A program made the translations under genes and the position numbers. Shown here piece after piece: positions 51,676 to 59,980 of a stretch of DNA of 64,000 nt (its first letter is position 1; every line of letters starts with the position of its first letter). Source of the stretch: Flagellimonas maritima. Lineage in GTDB: Bacteria; Bacteroidota; Bacteroidia; Flavobacteriales; Flavobacteriaceae. The notes under the pieces are model-generated. The model was not told where the DNA came from. It did not search any database and saw nothing but the letters and a program-made list of their open reading frames with translations. Where the stretch lies: positions 806,001 through 870,000 of the forward strand of contig NZ_CP030104.1 in the NCBI RefSeq assembly GCF_003269425.1. The letters are read 5' to 3'.

Positions 51676-54226
51676 AAGGTATTCCTACCTTTTATTATGG
51701 TTCTTCTTTTTCTTGTATTTCCCAAAATCAATAGCTCAGGATGTACAGGACAGGCCAATGGCTTTGGTCTCTTACATAAAGAATCTGGAGGATCGGTTCA
51801 ATGTCAAGTTTTCATACATCAATGAAGATTTGGATAACTTTACTATCTCCATACCCAAAAATCTTATAGCGTTAGATGATATCCTAAACTATATTGAGAA
51901 GAAACTGCAAGTAGATATTGAAAAGCTGGATGAACGGTATTACAGCTTTATCAAAATACCAAATGTTGCGGTCTGCGGAACAGTTTTGGACAACTTTGCC
52001 GAAAATACAGTTCCGGGGGCTACAGTTGAAGTGGTTGGAACAGCAATAGCTACAGATACAGATGCAAAAGGTTTTTTTACATTAGAGAACGTTCCCCGAA
52101 ATAAATCATTAAAATTTAGATACCTAGGTTACACGACCCAATATGTAACTGTTGATGAAATATTAAAAAATCAAGGTTGTGCAAAAATATTGATGGCTCA
52201 GCATTATGAAAAGTTGAAAGAAGTAATTGTATATCAATTTTTGACAACTGGCCTTATTAAAGAGAAGGATGCAAGTATAACCTTAAATACTGCTGATTTC
52301 GGGATTTTGCCGGGTTTAATTGAACCCGATATATTACAGACGGTTCAGGCTTTACCTGGCATTAAAAGTATTGACGAAACCGTATCGGACATAAATGTTC
52401 GTGGAGGCACTAACGATCAGAATCTTATCCTTTGGAACGGAATTAAAATGTATCAATCAGGTCATTTTTTTGGTCTTATTTCTGCTTTCAATCCCTATCT
52501 CACCGATAAAATCACCGTTATAAAAAACGGAACCCCTTCGGAATATGGTGATGGCGTAAGTAGTGTAATACAAATGGAGACCAATAACAGTCTTGTTAAT
52601 AATTTCTCTGGTGGTGCGGGTTTTAACTTTATCAGTGGTGATGTCTTTGGTCAGATTCCATTGACAGAAAAAATTGGCTTTCAATTTTCCGCAAGACGCT
52701 CTTCCACAGACTTTCTGAAAACACCCACTTATGGTAATTTCTTTGATAGGGCCTTTCAGGATAGTGAAGTCACCAATCAAAATAATATTTCTGTAGATGA
52801 GGAAATAACAAGGGACGAAAATTTCTTCTTTTATGATTTCTCTGGAAAATTTTTATATGACATCGATAAAAAACATAAACTAAGATTGAGTTTTATAACG
52901 ATTGCGAATAAACTTGAATATTCCGAAACCAATCTGGATGAGCTTGAAACGACTAGAAGTATTCTTGAACAAATAAATTTATCAATAGGTGGCCAGTTGC
53001 TCACCAAGTGGACGGATAGATTTTCGTCTAATTTAAACGTGTATTACAGTCGATACAATCTGGATTCCCAAAATCGTTTTGGCAATCAAATCCAATTATT
53101 GTTTCAAAATAATCGCGTACTCGAGACAGCTATAAAATTGAATACAAATTACACAATCAACGATAACGTAGTTTGGAACAATGGATACCAATATATTGAA
53201 ACGGGTATCATAAATACAACCAATCTTACACAGCCGCCATTTAACAGTGATGTAAAGGGTGTAATTCGAATTCACGCTCCTTTTACCGAAATAGGCTATA
53301 GCACTATTGATAATAAATTTATAGGCAAGACGGGATTTCGCCTTAATTATATAGAAAACCTTGGAACATTTTCAAAAATTATAGTTGAACCCCGTTTGAA
53401 TTTGAATTTTGGATTGGCAAATCATCTTAGAGCTGAAATACTGGGGGAATTTAAAAGTCAGACTACCAACCAAATTGTCGACCTTGAGCAAAATTTTTTG
53501 GGAATAGAAAAACGCAGATGGATTCTATCTGATGATAACATGTTGCCAATAACCAAAAGCAAACAAGGCTCAATAGGATTAAACTACGAAAAAAACAGTA
53601 TTTATTTGGGATTGGAAGGTTTTTATAAAAGAGTGGACGGGATTAGTACGAGCACACAGGGGTTTCAAAACCAAAATCAATTTAATGGAGAAATTGGCAG
53701 TTATGATGTTAGGGGCATGGAATTTTTGATAAATAAAAAGGGTATCAACTACAGCACTTGGTTAAGCTATACCTATAACAAAAACGATTACGATTTTGAT
53801 TCCCTTCAACCGAACAACTTTCCAAATAATTTGGATATAACACACACCATTTCTCTTGCTGGTACATACACCCACAAAGATTTAAAAATAGGCCTGGGGC
53901 TTAACTACCGCACTGGAAGGCCTTTTACCGAACCGCAAGACGGCGATTCTGCTTTAAACACTTCCGTTTTTCCTGCAAGAATCAATTTTAAATCTCCAAA
54001 TAGTAGTAGGCTGCCCGAATATCTTAGAGTGGATGCTTCTGCAATATATATGTTTAAGTTAAATAGAGGAATCAAAGCAAGTGCAGGGGTTTCTCTTTTA
54101 AATCTAACAAATCGAAATAACTCACTAAATCGATACTATAGAGTTACAGATGACAATCAAATTGAAACCGTTGACAATACCTCATTGGGATTTACCCCAA
54201 ACGTAAGCTTAAGAGTTAGTTACTAG
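51656..54226 (+). CDS. TonB-dependent receptor with STN and carboxypeptidase-like N-terminal domains
   Basis: An approximately 856-residue outer-membrane receptor. The ATG at 51656 gives a clean signal peptide (MQKICLRRYSYLLLWFFFFL, ending in SIAQ). In-frame starts lie further upstream within FecR. Domain order: an STN secretin/TonB signalling domain (ALVSYIKNLEDRFNVKFSYI), a carboxypeptidase-regulatory-like domain (GTVLDNFAENTVPGATVEV), the plug (IKSIDETVSDINVRGGTNDQ, PSEYGDGVSSVIQ) and the beta-barrel ending NVSLRVSY. The STN domain and the preceding sigma/FecR genes mark a trans-envelope signalling receptor. No SusD follows, so its ligand is not obviously a glycan. It overlaps the convergent Blh gene by four bases. 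Confidence 0.94.
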   Translation: MQKICLRRYSYLLLWFFFFLYFPKSIAQDVQDRPMALVSYIKNLEDRFNVKFSYINEDLDNFTISIPKNLIALDDILNYIEKKLQVDIEKLDERYYSFIKIPNVAVCGTVLDNFAENTVPGATVEVVGTAIATDTDAKGFFTLENVPRNKSLKFRYLGYTTQYVTVDEILKNQGCAKILMAQHYEKLKEVIVYQFLTTGLIKEKDASITLNTADFGILPGLIEPDILQTVQALPGIKSIDETVSDINVRGGTNDQNLILWNGIKMYQSGHFFGLISAFNPYLTDKITVIKNGTPSEYGDGVSSVIQMETNNSLVNNFSGGAGFNFISGDVFGQIPLTEKIGFQFSARRSSTDFLKTPTYGNFFDRAFQDSEVTNQNNISVDEEITRDENFFFYDFSGKFLYDIDKKHKLRLSFITIANKLEYSETNLDELETTRSILEQINLSIGGQLLTKWTDRFSSNLNVYYSRYNLDSQNRFGNQIQLLFQNNRVLETAIKLNTNYTINDNVVWNNGYQYIETGIINTTNLTQPPFNSDVKGVIRIHAPFTEIGYSTIDNKFIGKTGFRLNYIENLGTFSKIIVEPRLNLNFGLANHLRAEILGEFKSQTTNQIVDLEQNFLGIEKRRWILSDDNMLPITKSKQGSIGLNYEKNSIYLGLEGFYKRVDGISTSTQGFQNQNQFNGEIGSYDVRGMEFLINKKGINYSTWLSYTYNKNDYDFDSLQPNNFPNNLDITHTISLAGTYTHKDLKIGLGLNYRTGRPFTEPQDGDSALNTSVFPARINFKSPNSSRLPEYLRVDASAIYMFKLNRGIKASAGVSLLNLTNRNNSLNRYYRVTDDNQIETVDNTSLGFTPNVSLRVSY

Positions 54227-55128
54227 CTGCTTTCCAACTTTGACATTACAATTACATGCGGAAAAGTAATAGCTGCCAAAAAATATATTAATATTGATGT
54301 AAAGAACTCGTTATCGTCTCTTAGCAAAAAATAAAATCCAATAAGACTTATAATAGAAATCAACCAATACCACCATGATGACTTCAAATATTTAAAAAAG
54401 GTCTTTTGGTTAGCCCTACCGTACAGAAAATTCATTTGGTCTATCAATGAAGGTACACTGTGCCATACTATAAAATAAATACTAAATCCCCAAAGCAAAG
54501 TAGCTGTGCTGAAAACAACAAAAAATACAACTAAAAAGAACAATTCCTCAAAAACATTGGCTTTTAATCTCTTCATATAAACATAAAGAATCCATTGTAT
54601 TGCCAGTAACGCTCCAACTATACTTAAAATGATAAGAAAAGTTTCCTTTTTTATTGAAAAACCTGAAACATCATTTATAATATCTGACGCTTGTTCACTT
54701 TTTATATAAAAAATCATAAACAGAATAAACAACCCATATAAAGTAAAAAAAAGCTTGTCCCAATGGTCTTTTCCTATCAAATTCTTTCCCCAGTGTTGCT
54801 CTCCAAAATGAAAACCACTGATTAAAACAAAAGAGAGCAATGCCAACTTTGGAAGAAAGGAAAATAGTAGCAATATGGTCAAAATTGTCATTATATATAA
54901 GGCAAGTACTTTGATTTTATGGTGATTACCAAATAATTCCCTACTAGCAACCTGTATTAAGAGTATATCGTTAGAGCCATGGAGAATTCCAAAAGAAAAT
55001 ATAAGAACATAGGCAATGGTTCCTTCAATTTGTTCATTTGAGAACACAGAAAACCATAATGCAAATATGGTAACCAAAAGCAAAATATTTCTCAATTTGA
55101 CAAAATTAAAATCACTTTGTTGAATCAT
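54223..55128 (-). CDS. blh: Brp/Blh family beta-carotene 15,15'-dioxygenase
   Basis: A 301-residue integral membrane oxygenase that cleaves beta-carotene into two molecules of retinal. About eight membrane segments are visible. The conserved His residues are in FSFGILHGSNDILLI (HGxxD), ISGFHFGEQHWG, FIVWHSVPSLI and AAITFPHVIVM, consistent with an iron site. It diverges from the proteorhodopsin gene with about 80 bp between their chosen start codons, and supplies that protein's chromophore. This pairing is common in marine Flavobacteria. Confidence 0.93.
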   Translation of the reverse strand: MIQQSDFNFVKLRNILLLVTIFALWFSVFSNEQIEGTIAYVLIFSFGILHGSNDILLIQVASRELFGNHHKIKVLALYIMTILTILLLFSFLPKLALLSFVLISGFHFGEQHWGKNLIGKDHWDKLFFTLYGLFILFMIFYIKSEQASDIINDVSGFSIKKETFLIILSIVGALLAIQWILYVYMKRLKANVFEELFFLVVFFVVFSTATLLWGFSIYFIVWHSVPSLIDQMNFLYGRANQKTFFKYLKSSWWYWLISIISLIGFYFLLRDDNEFFTSILIYFLAAITFPHVIVMSKLESS

Positions 55129-55176
55129 TTATAAAAAATAATGAACAAAATTATGAATTTTTTGTTTATTTTTTGA

Positions 55177-55184
55177 TAGATTTG
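55177..55184 (+). promoter_or_regulatory. Bacteroidota-type -7 promoter element of the proteorhodopsin gene
   Basis: TAGATTTG matches TAnnTTTG and places a transcription start near 55190, about 18 bases before the ATG at 55209. This supports that start over a longer frame beginning at 55173. A -33 TTG at normal spacing is not clear. Confidence 0.5.
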
Positions 55185-55208
55185 ATTAAACAAAATCAAA
55201 AAAATAGC

Positions 55209-55946
55209 ATGGAAAATTTATTTACATCATTACCTATGGTAGCAAGGATGGCTACCGATGACTATGTAGGCTTTACCTTCTTTGTAGGTTGTATGGCCAT
55301 GATGGCGGCTTCCGCATTTTTCTTTTTATCAATGAACAGTTTTGATAGAAAATGGAGAACTTCTATTCTAGTATCAGGATTAATTACTTTTATTGCTGCG
55401 GTACATTATTGGTATATGAGGGATTATTGGTCCGGATTTGCAGAATCGCCAACATTCTTTAGATACGTAGACTGGATATTGACAGTGCCATTAATGTGTG
55501 TTGAGTTCTTTTTAATCCTTCGAGTGGCCGGGGCAAAAACCTCTTTAATGTGGAGGTTGATAGTTTTATCAGTAATCATGCTGGTAACAGGATATGTTGG
55601 TGAAGCAGTCGATAGGGACAATGCATGGTTATGGGGGCTTATTTCAGGAATTGCTTACTTCGTAATAGTCTATGATATTTGGCTGGGCAAAGCCAAAAAA
55701 CTCGCTATTGAAGCAGGAGGTTCTGTATTGACAGCCCACAAAACATTGTGTTGGTTTGTACTGGTTGGATGGGCAATATATCCAGTGGGTTATATGGCCG
55801 GCACTCCTGGTTGGTACGACGGAATCTTTGGAGGTCTGGATTTAAATGTAGTTTACAATATAGGTGATGCAATCAACAAGATTGGATTTGGGCTTGTAAT
55901 CTATGGTCTTGCAGTTTCTCAAAGCGAGAAAACATTGGAGGTATAA
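55209..55946 (+). CDS. Proteorhodopsin, green-tuned light-driven proton pump
   Basis: A 245-residue seven-helix microbial rhodopsin. The proton-pump residues in proteorhodopsin numbering are all visible: Asp97, Thr101 and Glu108 in RYVDWILTVPLMCVEF, His75 in AAVHYWYMR, and the retinal Schiff-base Lys231 in NIGDAINKIGFG. The spectral-tuning position 105 is Met, which predicts green absorption. The DTE triplet excludes the NQ sodium-pump and NTQ chloride-pump types. The chosen start MENLFTSLPMVARM follows the promoter element. The divergent neighbour Blh makes retinal. A large inverted repeat follows the gene. Confidence 0.96.
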   Translation: MENLFTSLPMVARMATDDYVGFTFFVGCMAMMAASAFFFLSMNSFDRKWRTSILVSGLITFIAAVHYWYMRDYWSGFAESPTFFRYVDWILTVPLMCVEFFLILRVAGAKTSLMWRLIVLSVIMLVTGYVGEAVDRDNAWLWGLISGIAYFVIVYDIWLGKAKKLAIEAGGSVLTAHKTLCWFVLVGWAIYPVGYMAGTPGWYDGIFGGLDLNVVYNIGDAINKIGFGLVIYGLAVSQSEKTLEV

Positions 55947-55994
55947 AAATATCGATCAATAATAACCTTTCTTGTCCGTTTTAGTTGGTCAAGA

Positions 55995-56135
55995 AAAAAG
56001 AGGTTGTTTAGAAAGTAATACTAATTCACACTGAGCCTGTCCAAATGTTTTTAACTAACTGATATTCAATATTGGTTTTAATAGGCTCAACCTGATAGAT
56101 TTAATGACGGTAGACTTTTTAAACAACCTCTTTTT
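55995..56135. repeat. 141-bp inverted-repeat element between convergent genes (terminator or MITE-like)
   Basis: AAAAAGAGGTTGTTTA at 55995-56010 is repeated as its exact reverse complement at 56120-56135, and the match extends inward with one mismatch to AAAGT. An inner pair, TGAGCCT and AGGCTCA, adds a second stem. The outer A/T runs would let it end transcription of the rhodopsin gene and, from the other side, argS. The 16-bp termini around about 110 bp of non-coding sequence also fit a miniature inverted-repeat transposable element. Confidence 0.7.
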
Positions 56136-57912
56136 ACATTCTTTCTGGCACAGCAATTCCCAAAAGCTTAAATGAAGACCGAATTACTTCTCCCACTTTT
56201 TTGGCCAGTTGTACCCTGAATAGTTTTTTATTGGCATCAACTTCCCCTAAAATGGATACTTGCTGGTAGAAAGAGTTGAACTCCTTGACCAAATCATAGG
56301 TATAATTGGCAATCAGTGCAGGACTGTAATTCTCGGCGGCCAATTGTATCGTTTCGGGAAAAACTTGAAAAAGTTTTAAAAGTTCCTTTTCCTTTTGGTG
56401 CAAAGCAAAATTGATGTCCAACGGTGCTGAGACATTAAAATCAGCTTTTCTTAGAATGGATTGTATCCTCGCATAGGTATATTGAATAAATGGACCCGTG
56501 TTCCCTTGAAAATCAACGGACTCTTCTGGATTAAAAAGAATTCGCTTCTTAGGGTCCACCTTAAGAATATAATATTTTAAGGCCCCTAAACCAATGGTTT
56601 TGTACAATTCTTCTTTTTCTAGTATCGAATAACCCTCCAGTTTTCCCAGTTCTTCAGAAATTTCTTTGGCGGTCAAGGTCATTTTATCAATAAGGTCATC
56701 GGCATCAACAACAGTACCTTCCCTACTTTTCATTTTGCCGCTTGGCAAATCTACCATGCCATAGCTTAAATGATAAAGCTGTTTGGCCCAATCATACCCT
56801 AGCTTTTTAAGAATCAGAAACAAAACTTTAAAATGATAGTCCTGTTCATTTCCAACAGTGTACACCATTCCATTAATATCGGGGAAATCGGTCACCCTTT
56901 GGATTGCTGTACCTATATCTTGTGTCATATAGACAGCAGTTCCATCAGATCGCAATACAATTTTTTCATCCAGACCTTCATCCGTCAAGTCTATCCAAAC
57001 ACTTCCGTCCTCTTTTTTAAAGAATACACCCTTTTCAAGTCCATCTTTAACAACGTCCCTTCCCAAAAGATAGGTGTCACTTTCATAATAAAGTGTATCA
57101 AAATCAACGCCAAGGTTTTTATAAGTGGTATCAAACCCTTTGTAGACCCAACCGTTCATTCTTTTCCAAAGCACAACGACATCAGTATCACCAGCCTCCC
57201 ACTTACGAAGCATTTTTTGGGCTTCCAACAAAATGGGCGCTTCTTTTTCAGCACGCTCTTTCTCAAGCCCTTCTGAAACCAACTTGCCAATTTGCTCCTT
57301 ATAGACCTTATCAAATTCTATATAATATTTGCCTACCAAGTGGTCTCCCTTTACTCCTGATGAATCTGGAGTCTCGCCTTTACCGAATTTCTGCCATGCC
57401 AACATACTTTTACAAATATGGATGCCACGGTCATTGATTATTTGTGTTTTATAGACTTTCTTGCCTGAAGCTTTTAGGATTTCCGCAACCGAATACCCCA
57501 AAAGATTATTACGAATATGGCCCAAATGTAAAGGCTTATTGGTGTTAGGTGAAGAATATTCTACCATAACGGCATCATCAGATGCATTTTTTAAATAGCC
57601 ATAATCTTTCTCTTCAAAGATTGAATTAAAGAATTTCAGGTAGAAACTATCATCTATAACAATATTCAAAAAACCCTTGACTACGTTGAATTTGGATACT
57701 TCATCAACATGTTTTTGAAGATGATCCCCGATTTTGGTTCCTATTTCGACAGGATTACCTTTAACAGTGCGCAACATGGGAAAAATAACTATTGTAATAT
57801 CCCCCTCAAAATCCTTGCGCGTAGGTTGAAATTCCACCAAAGGCAAACTCTTACCGTACAATTTGGAAACCGCTTCAATAACATTTTGGGACAATACTTT
57901 TTGTAAACTCAT
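56134..57912 (-). CDS. argS: Arginyl-tRNA synthetase
   Basis: A 592-residue class I aminoacyl-tRNA synthetase that charges tRNA-Arg. The N-terminal additional domain begins MSLQKVLSQNVIEAVSKLYG, which supports the start at 57912. An ATG eight codons upstream is possible. The catalytic HIGH-type motif is HLGHIRNNLLG, preceded by VEYSSPNTNKPLHLGH. A KMSK-like segment, KMKSREGTVVDADDL, is present. The C-terminal DALR domain ends FKLLGIAVPERM. Its stop codon lies inside the right arm of the inverted-repeat element. Confidence 0.97.
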   Translation of the reverse strand: MSLQKVLSQNVIEAVSKLYGKSLPLVEFQPTRKDFEGDITIVIFPMLRTVKGNPVEIGTKIGDHLQKHVDEVSKFNVVKGFLNIVIDDSFYLKFFNSIFEEKDYGYLKNASDDAVMVEYSSPNTNKPLHLGHIRNNLLGYSVAEILKASGKKVYKTQIINDRGIHICKSMLAWQKFGKGETPDSSGVKGDHLVGKYYIEFDKVYKEQIGKLVSEGLEKERAEKEAPILLEAQKMLRKWEAGDTDVVVLWKRMNGWVYKGFDTTYKNLGVDFDTLYYESDTYLLGRDVVKDGLEKGVFFKKEDGSVWIDLTDEGLDEKIVLRSDGTAVYMTQDIGTAIQRVTDFPDINGMVYTVGNEQDYHFKVLFLILKKLGYDWAKQLYHLSYGMVDLPSGKMKSREGTVVDADDLIDKMTLTAKEISEELGKLEGYSILEKEELYKTIGLGALKYYILKVDPKKRILFNPEESVDFQGNTGPFIQYTYARIQSILRKADFNVSAPLDINFALHQKEKELLKLFQVFPETIQLAAENYSPALIANYTYDLVKEFNSFYQQVSILGEVDANKKLFRVQLAKKVGEVIRSSFKLLGIAVPERM

Positions 57913-57959
57913 GTAGAAAGCCTTTTCAGGCTGCAAAACTACACTTTTTTTGTGCTTTT

Positions 57960-58442
57960 ATGATAAGATTATTATCCTTTGCCCCTTTGATCAGACTGCT
58001 TTTGTTAATTTTAGGAATGCTTTTAAATGTCTCGTACAATAACAGGAAAATTACAAAGAAAATTGATGAAGCCGTTGGCAAACCGTTTACCCTAAAAGAG
58101 CGTTTCGCACTGAAAGGGATAGGTTCCCCAAAACTTTTTATTACTGAGGCCAGTGTAGAAATCCAGAATCTATTGATTTTGGACAACAACCTGAACGTAT
58201 GCAATATTGAAATGCGTCCTAAAGGTATCGTGGTACGATTTAGGTCCCTGTTGGAAACATTTGGCTTAATAATCCCCTATTACAAACTCACTATTTACAA
58301 AGGCGATTTAGCAATCTACTCTATATATCGCGATCATTATTTTATAAAAGTAAAGTCCGATACCAAGGCCATACAAAAGTATTTTAGAAAACTATTGGAC
58401 TATAAAGCTGACAATGCGCCCACATCAATAGAAGACCTATGA
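57960..58442 (+). CDS. Hypothetical protein upstream of the epimerase-like gene
   Basis: A 160-residue protein of no family I can name. It has an N-terminal hydrophobic helix (FAPLIRLLLLILGMLLNVSY) and then a basic, mixed alpha/beta part (KPFTLKERFALKGIGSPKLF, LDNNLNVCNIEMRPKGIVVRF, ETFGLIIPYYKLTIYKGDLA). It overlaps the next gene by four bases (ATGA), so the two are translationally coupled and probably share a function at the membrane. It diverges from argS. Confidence 0.75.
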   Translation: MIRLLSFAPLIRLLLLILGMLLNVSYNNRKITKKIDEAVGKPFTLKERFALKGIGSPKLFITEASVEIQNLLILDNNLNVCNIEMRPKGIVVRFRSLLETFGLIIPYYKLTIYKGDLAIYSIYRDHYFIKVKSDTKAIQKYFRKLLDYKADNAPTSIEDL

Positions 58443-59863
58443 AAATTCTATTGACTGGAGCCAATGGTTATATAGGAATGCGTCTTTTGCCAAGATTGCT
58501 GGAACTAGGGCACGAAGTAGTTTGTGCCGTAAGGGATGAAAAACGGTTGTCCGTTGATAAAGAAACCCGTAAAAGAATCCAGGTGGTGGAAATTGATTTT
58601 CTGGAAGAGTTGGATAAAACAAAGATTCCAAAAGATATCGATGCTGCATACTATCTGATTCATTCCATGGCTTCGTCTATTGATGATTTTGATGAAAAAG
58701 AGGCTATAACCGCCAAAACTTTTAATGAATATGTCTTTGAGACCAATATTGAGCAGGTCATTTATTTGAGTGGTATTGTAAATGACAAAAAACTCTCCAG
58801 ACACTTAAGTTCCAGAAAGAACGTAGAGGATATTTTATACAAAGGAAATTTTAATTTGACCGTTCTTAGGGCAGGTATCATCGTAGGTTCTGGTAGCTCC
58901 TCTTTTGAGATTATTCGTGATCTGTGTGAGAAACTTCCTTTTATGATAACGCCAAAGTGGGTTTTGACAAAATCCCAACCCATTGCCATACGGGACGTCA
59001 TCAATTTTCTAACGGATGTACTTGGCAACAAAAAAACCTACGGGGAATCTTTTGATATTGGTGGGCCAGATGTGCTTACCTACAAAGAAATGTTGCATAG
59101 GTACGCCAAGGTAAGAGGTTTTAAAAACTGGATTTTTACCGTTCCCATAATGACGCCCAAACTATCTTCTTATTGGCTATATTTTGTAACGTCAACATCC
59201 TATAAATTAGCCGTAAACCTGGTTGATAGTATGAAGATGGAGGTGGTTGCAAAGGATAACAAATTACAGAAGTTATTGGGATTGAAAACCCACTCGTATG
59301 AACAGGCTATCGAAATGGCATTCAAAAAAATTGAGCAGAACCTGGTTCTTAGCAGTTGGAAAGATAGTATAGCAAGTGGAAGAATCAGTGATGATTTGGA
59401 AAAATACATTCAAGTGCCAAAATACGGGGTGCTGAAAGATGTAAAAAAAATGCCCATCAAAAATGAAGAAGAAGTTTTGAACAATATTTGGCGTATAGGT
59501 GGTTCGCAAGGGTGGTATTATGGCGATTGGCTCTGGAAAATTCGAGGTTTTTTGGATAAGCTGAACGGGGGTCCGGGCTTAAGGCGCGGACGTACCAATC
59601 CTGATAAAATTTTTCCTGGGGATGCCCTTGATTTTTGGCGTGTATTGCTTGCCGATAAGAAAGCAAAACGCTTACTGCTTTTTGCTGAAATGCGAATGCC
59701 TGGAGAAGCATGGCTAGAGTTTAAAATAGACGATAAAAATGTTCTTCACCAAGTAGCAACCTTTAGGCCAAAAGGACTTAGGGGCAGGCTCTATTGGTAC
59801 AGCGTATTGCCTTTTCATTATTTTATTTTTGGAGGAATGATCAGAAATCTTTCCAAAACATAA
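58439..59863 (+). CDS. NAD(P)-binding SDR-like protein with DUF2867 C-terminus
   Basis: A 474-residue protein. Residues 1-290 are an atypical short-chain dehydrogenase/NmrA-like Rossmann domain. It opens with LLTGANGYIGMRLLPRL (GxxGxxG) and continues with VVCAVRDEKRL, AAYYLIHSMASS, EQVIYLSGIV, LTVLRAGIIVGSGS and SFDIGGPDVLTYKEML. Residues about 330-474 are a DUF2867 domain (EVLNNIWRIGGSQGWYYGDW, GGPGLRRGRTNP, DFWRVLLADKKAKRLLL, FRPKGLRGRLYWY). This two-domain form is common in Flavobacteria. The substrate is unknown. It is coupled to the upstream membrane protein. Confidence 0.9.
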   Translation: MKILLTGANGYIGMRLLPRLLELGHEVVCAVRDEKRLSVDKETRKRIQVVEIDFLEELDKTKIPKDIDAAYYLIHSMASSIDDFDEKEAITAKTFNEYVFETNIEQVIYLSGIVNDKKLSRHLSSRKNVEDILYKGNFNLTVLRAGIIVGSGSSSFEIIRDLCEKLPFMITPKWVLTKSQPIAIRDVINFLTDVLGNKKTYGESFDIGGPDVLTYKEMLHRYAKVRGFKNWIFTVPIMTPKLSSYWLYFVTSTSYKLAVNLVDSMKMEVVAKDNKLQKLLGLKTHSYEQAIEMAFKKIEQNLVLSSWKDSIASGRISDDLEKYIQVPKYGVLKDVKKMPIKNEEEVLNNIWRIGGSQGWYYGDWLWKIRGFLDKLNGGPGLRRGRTNPDKIFPGDALDFWRVLLADKKAKRLLLFAEMRMPGEAWLEFKIDDKNVLHQVATFRPKGLRGRLYWYSVLPFHYFIFGGMIRNLSKT

Positions 59864-59980
59864 CGTTCCGGTCCAAATTTTGAAACAAATTCCCCAATAT
59901 ATCGTCAAATCTTAAAGTTGAAAGCAACCCTTCTACGCAAAATACTGTCTTTCCAATATAAGTTATAGAAAATTTACACT

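Noticed and set aside
55209..55946. Sodium or chloride pump instead of a proton pump
   Set aside because: Asp, Thr and Glu at the three pump positions are those of proton pumps. NQ and NTQ types have other residues there.
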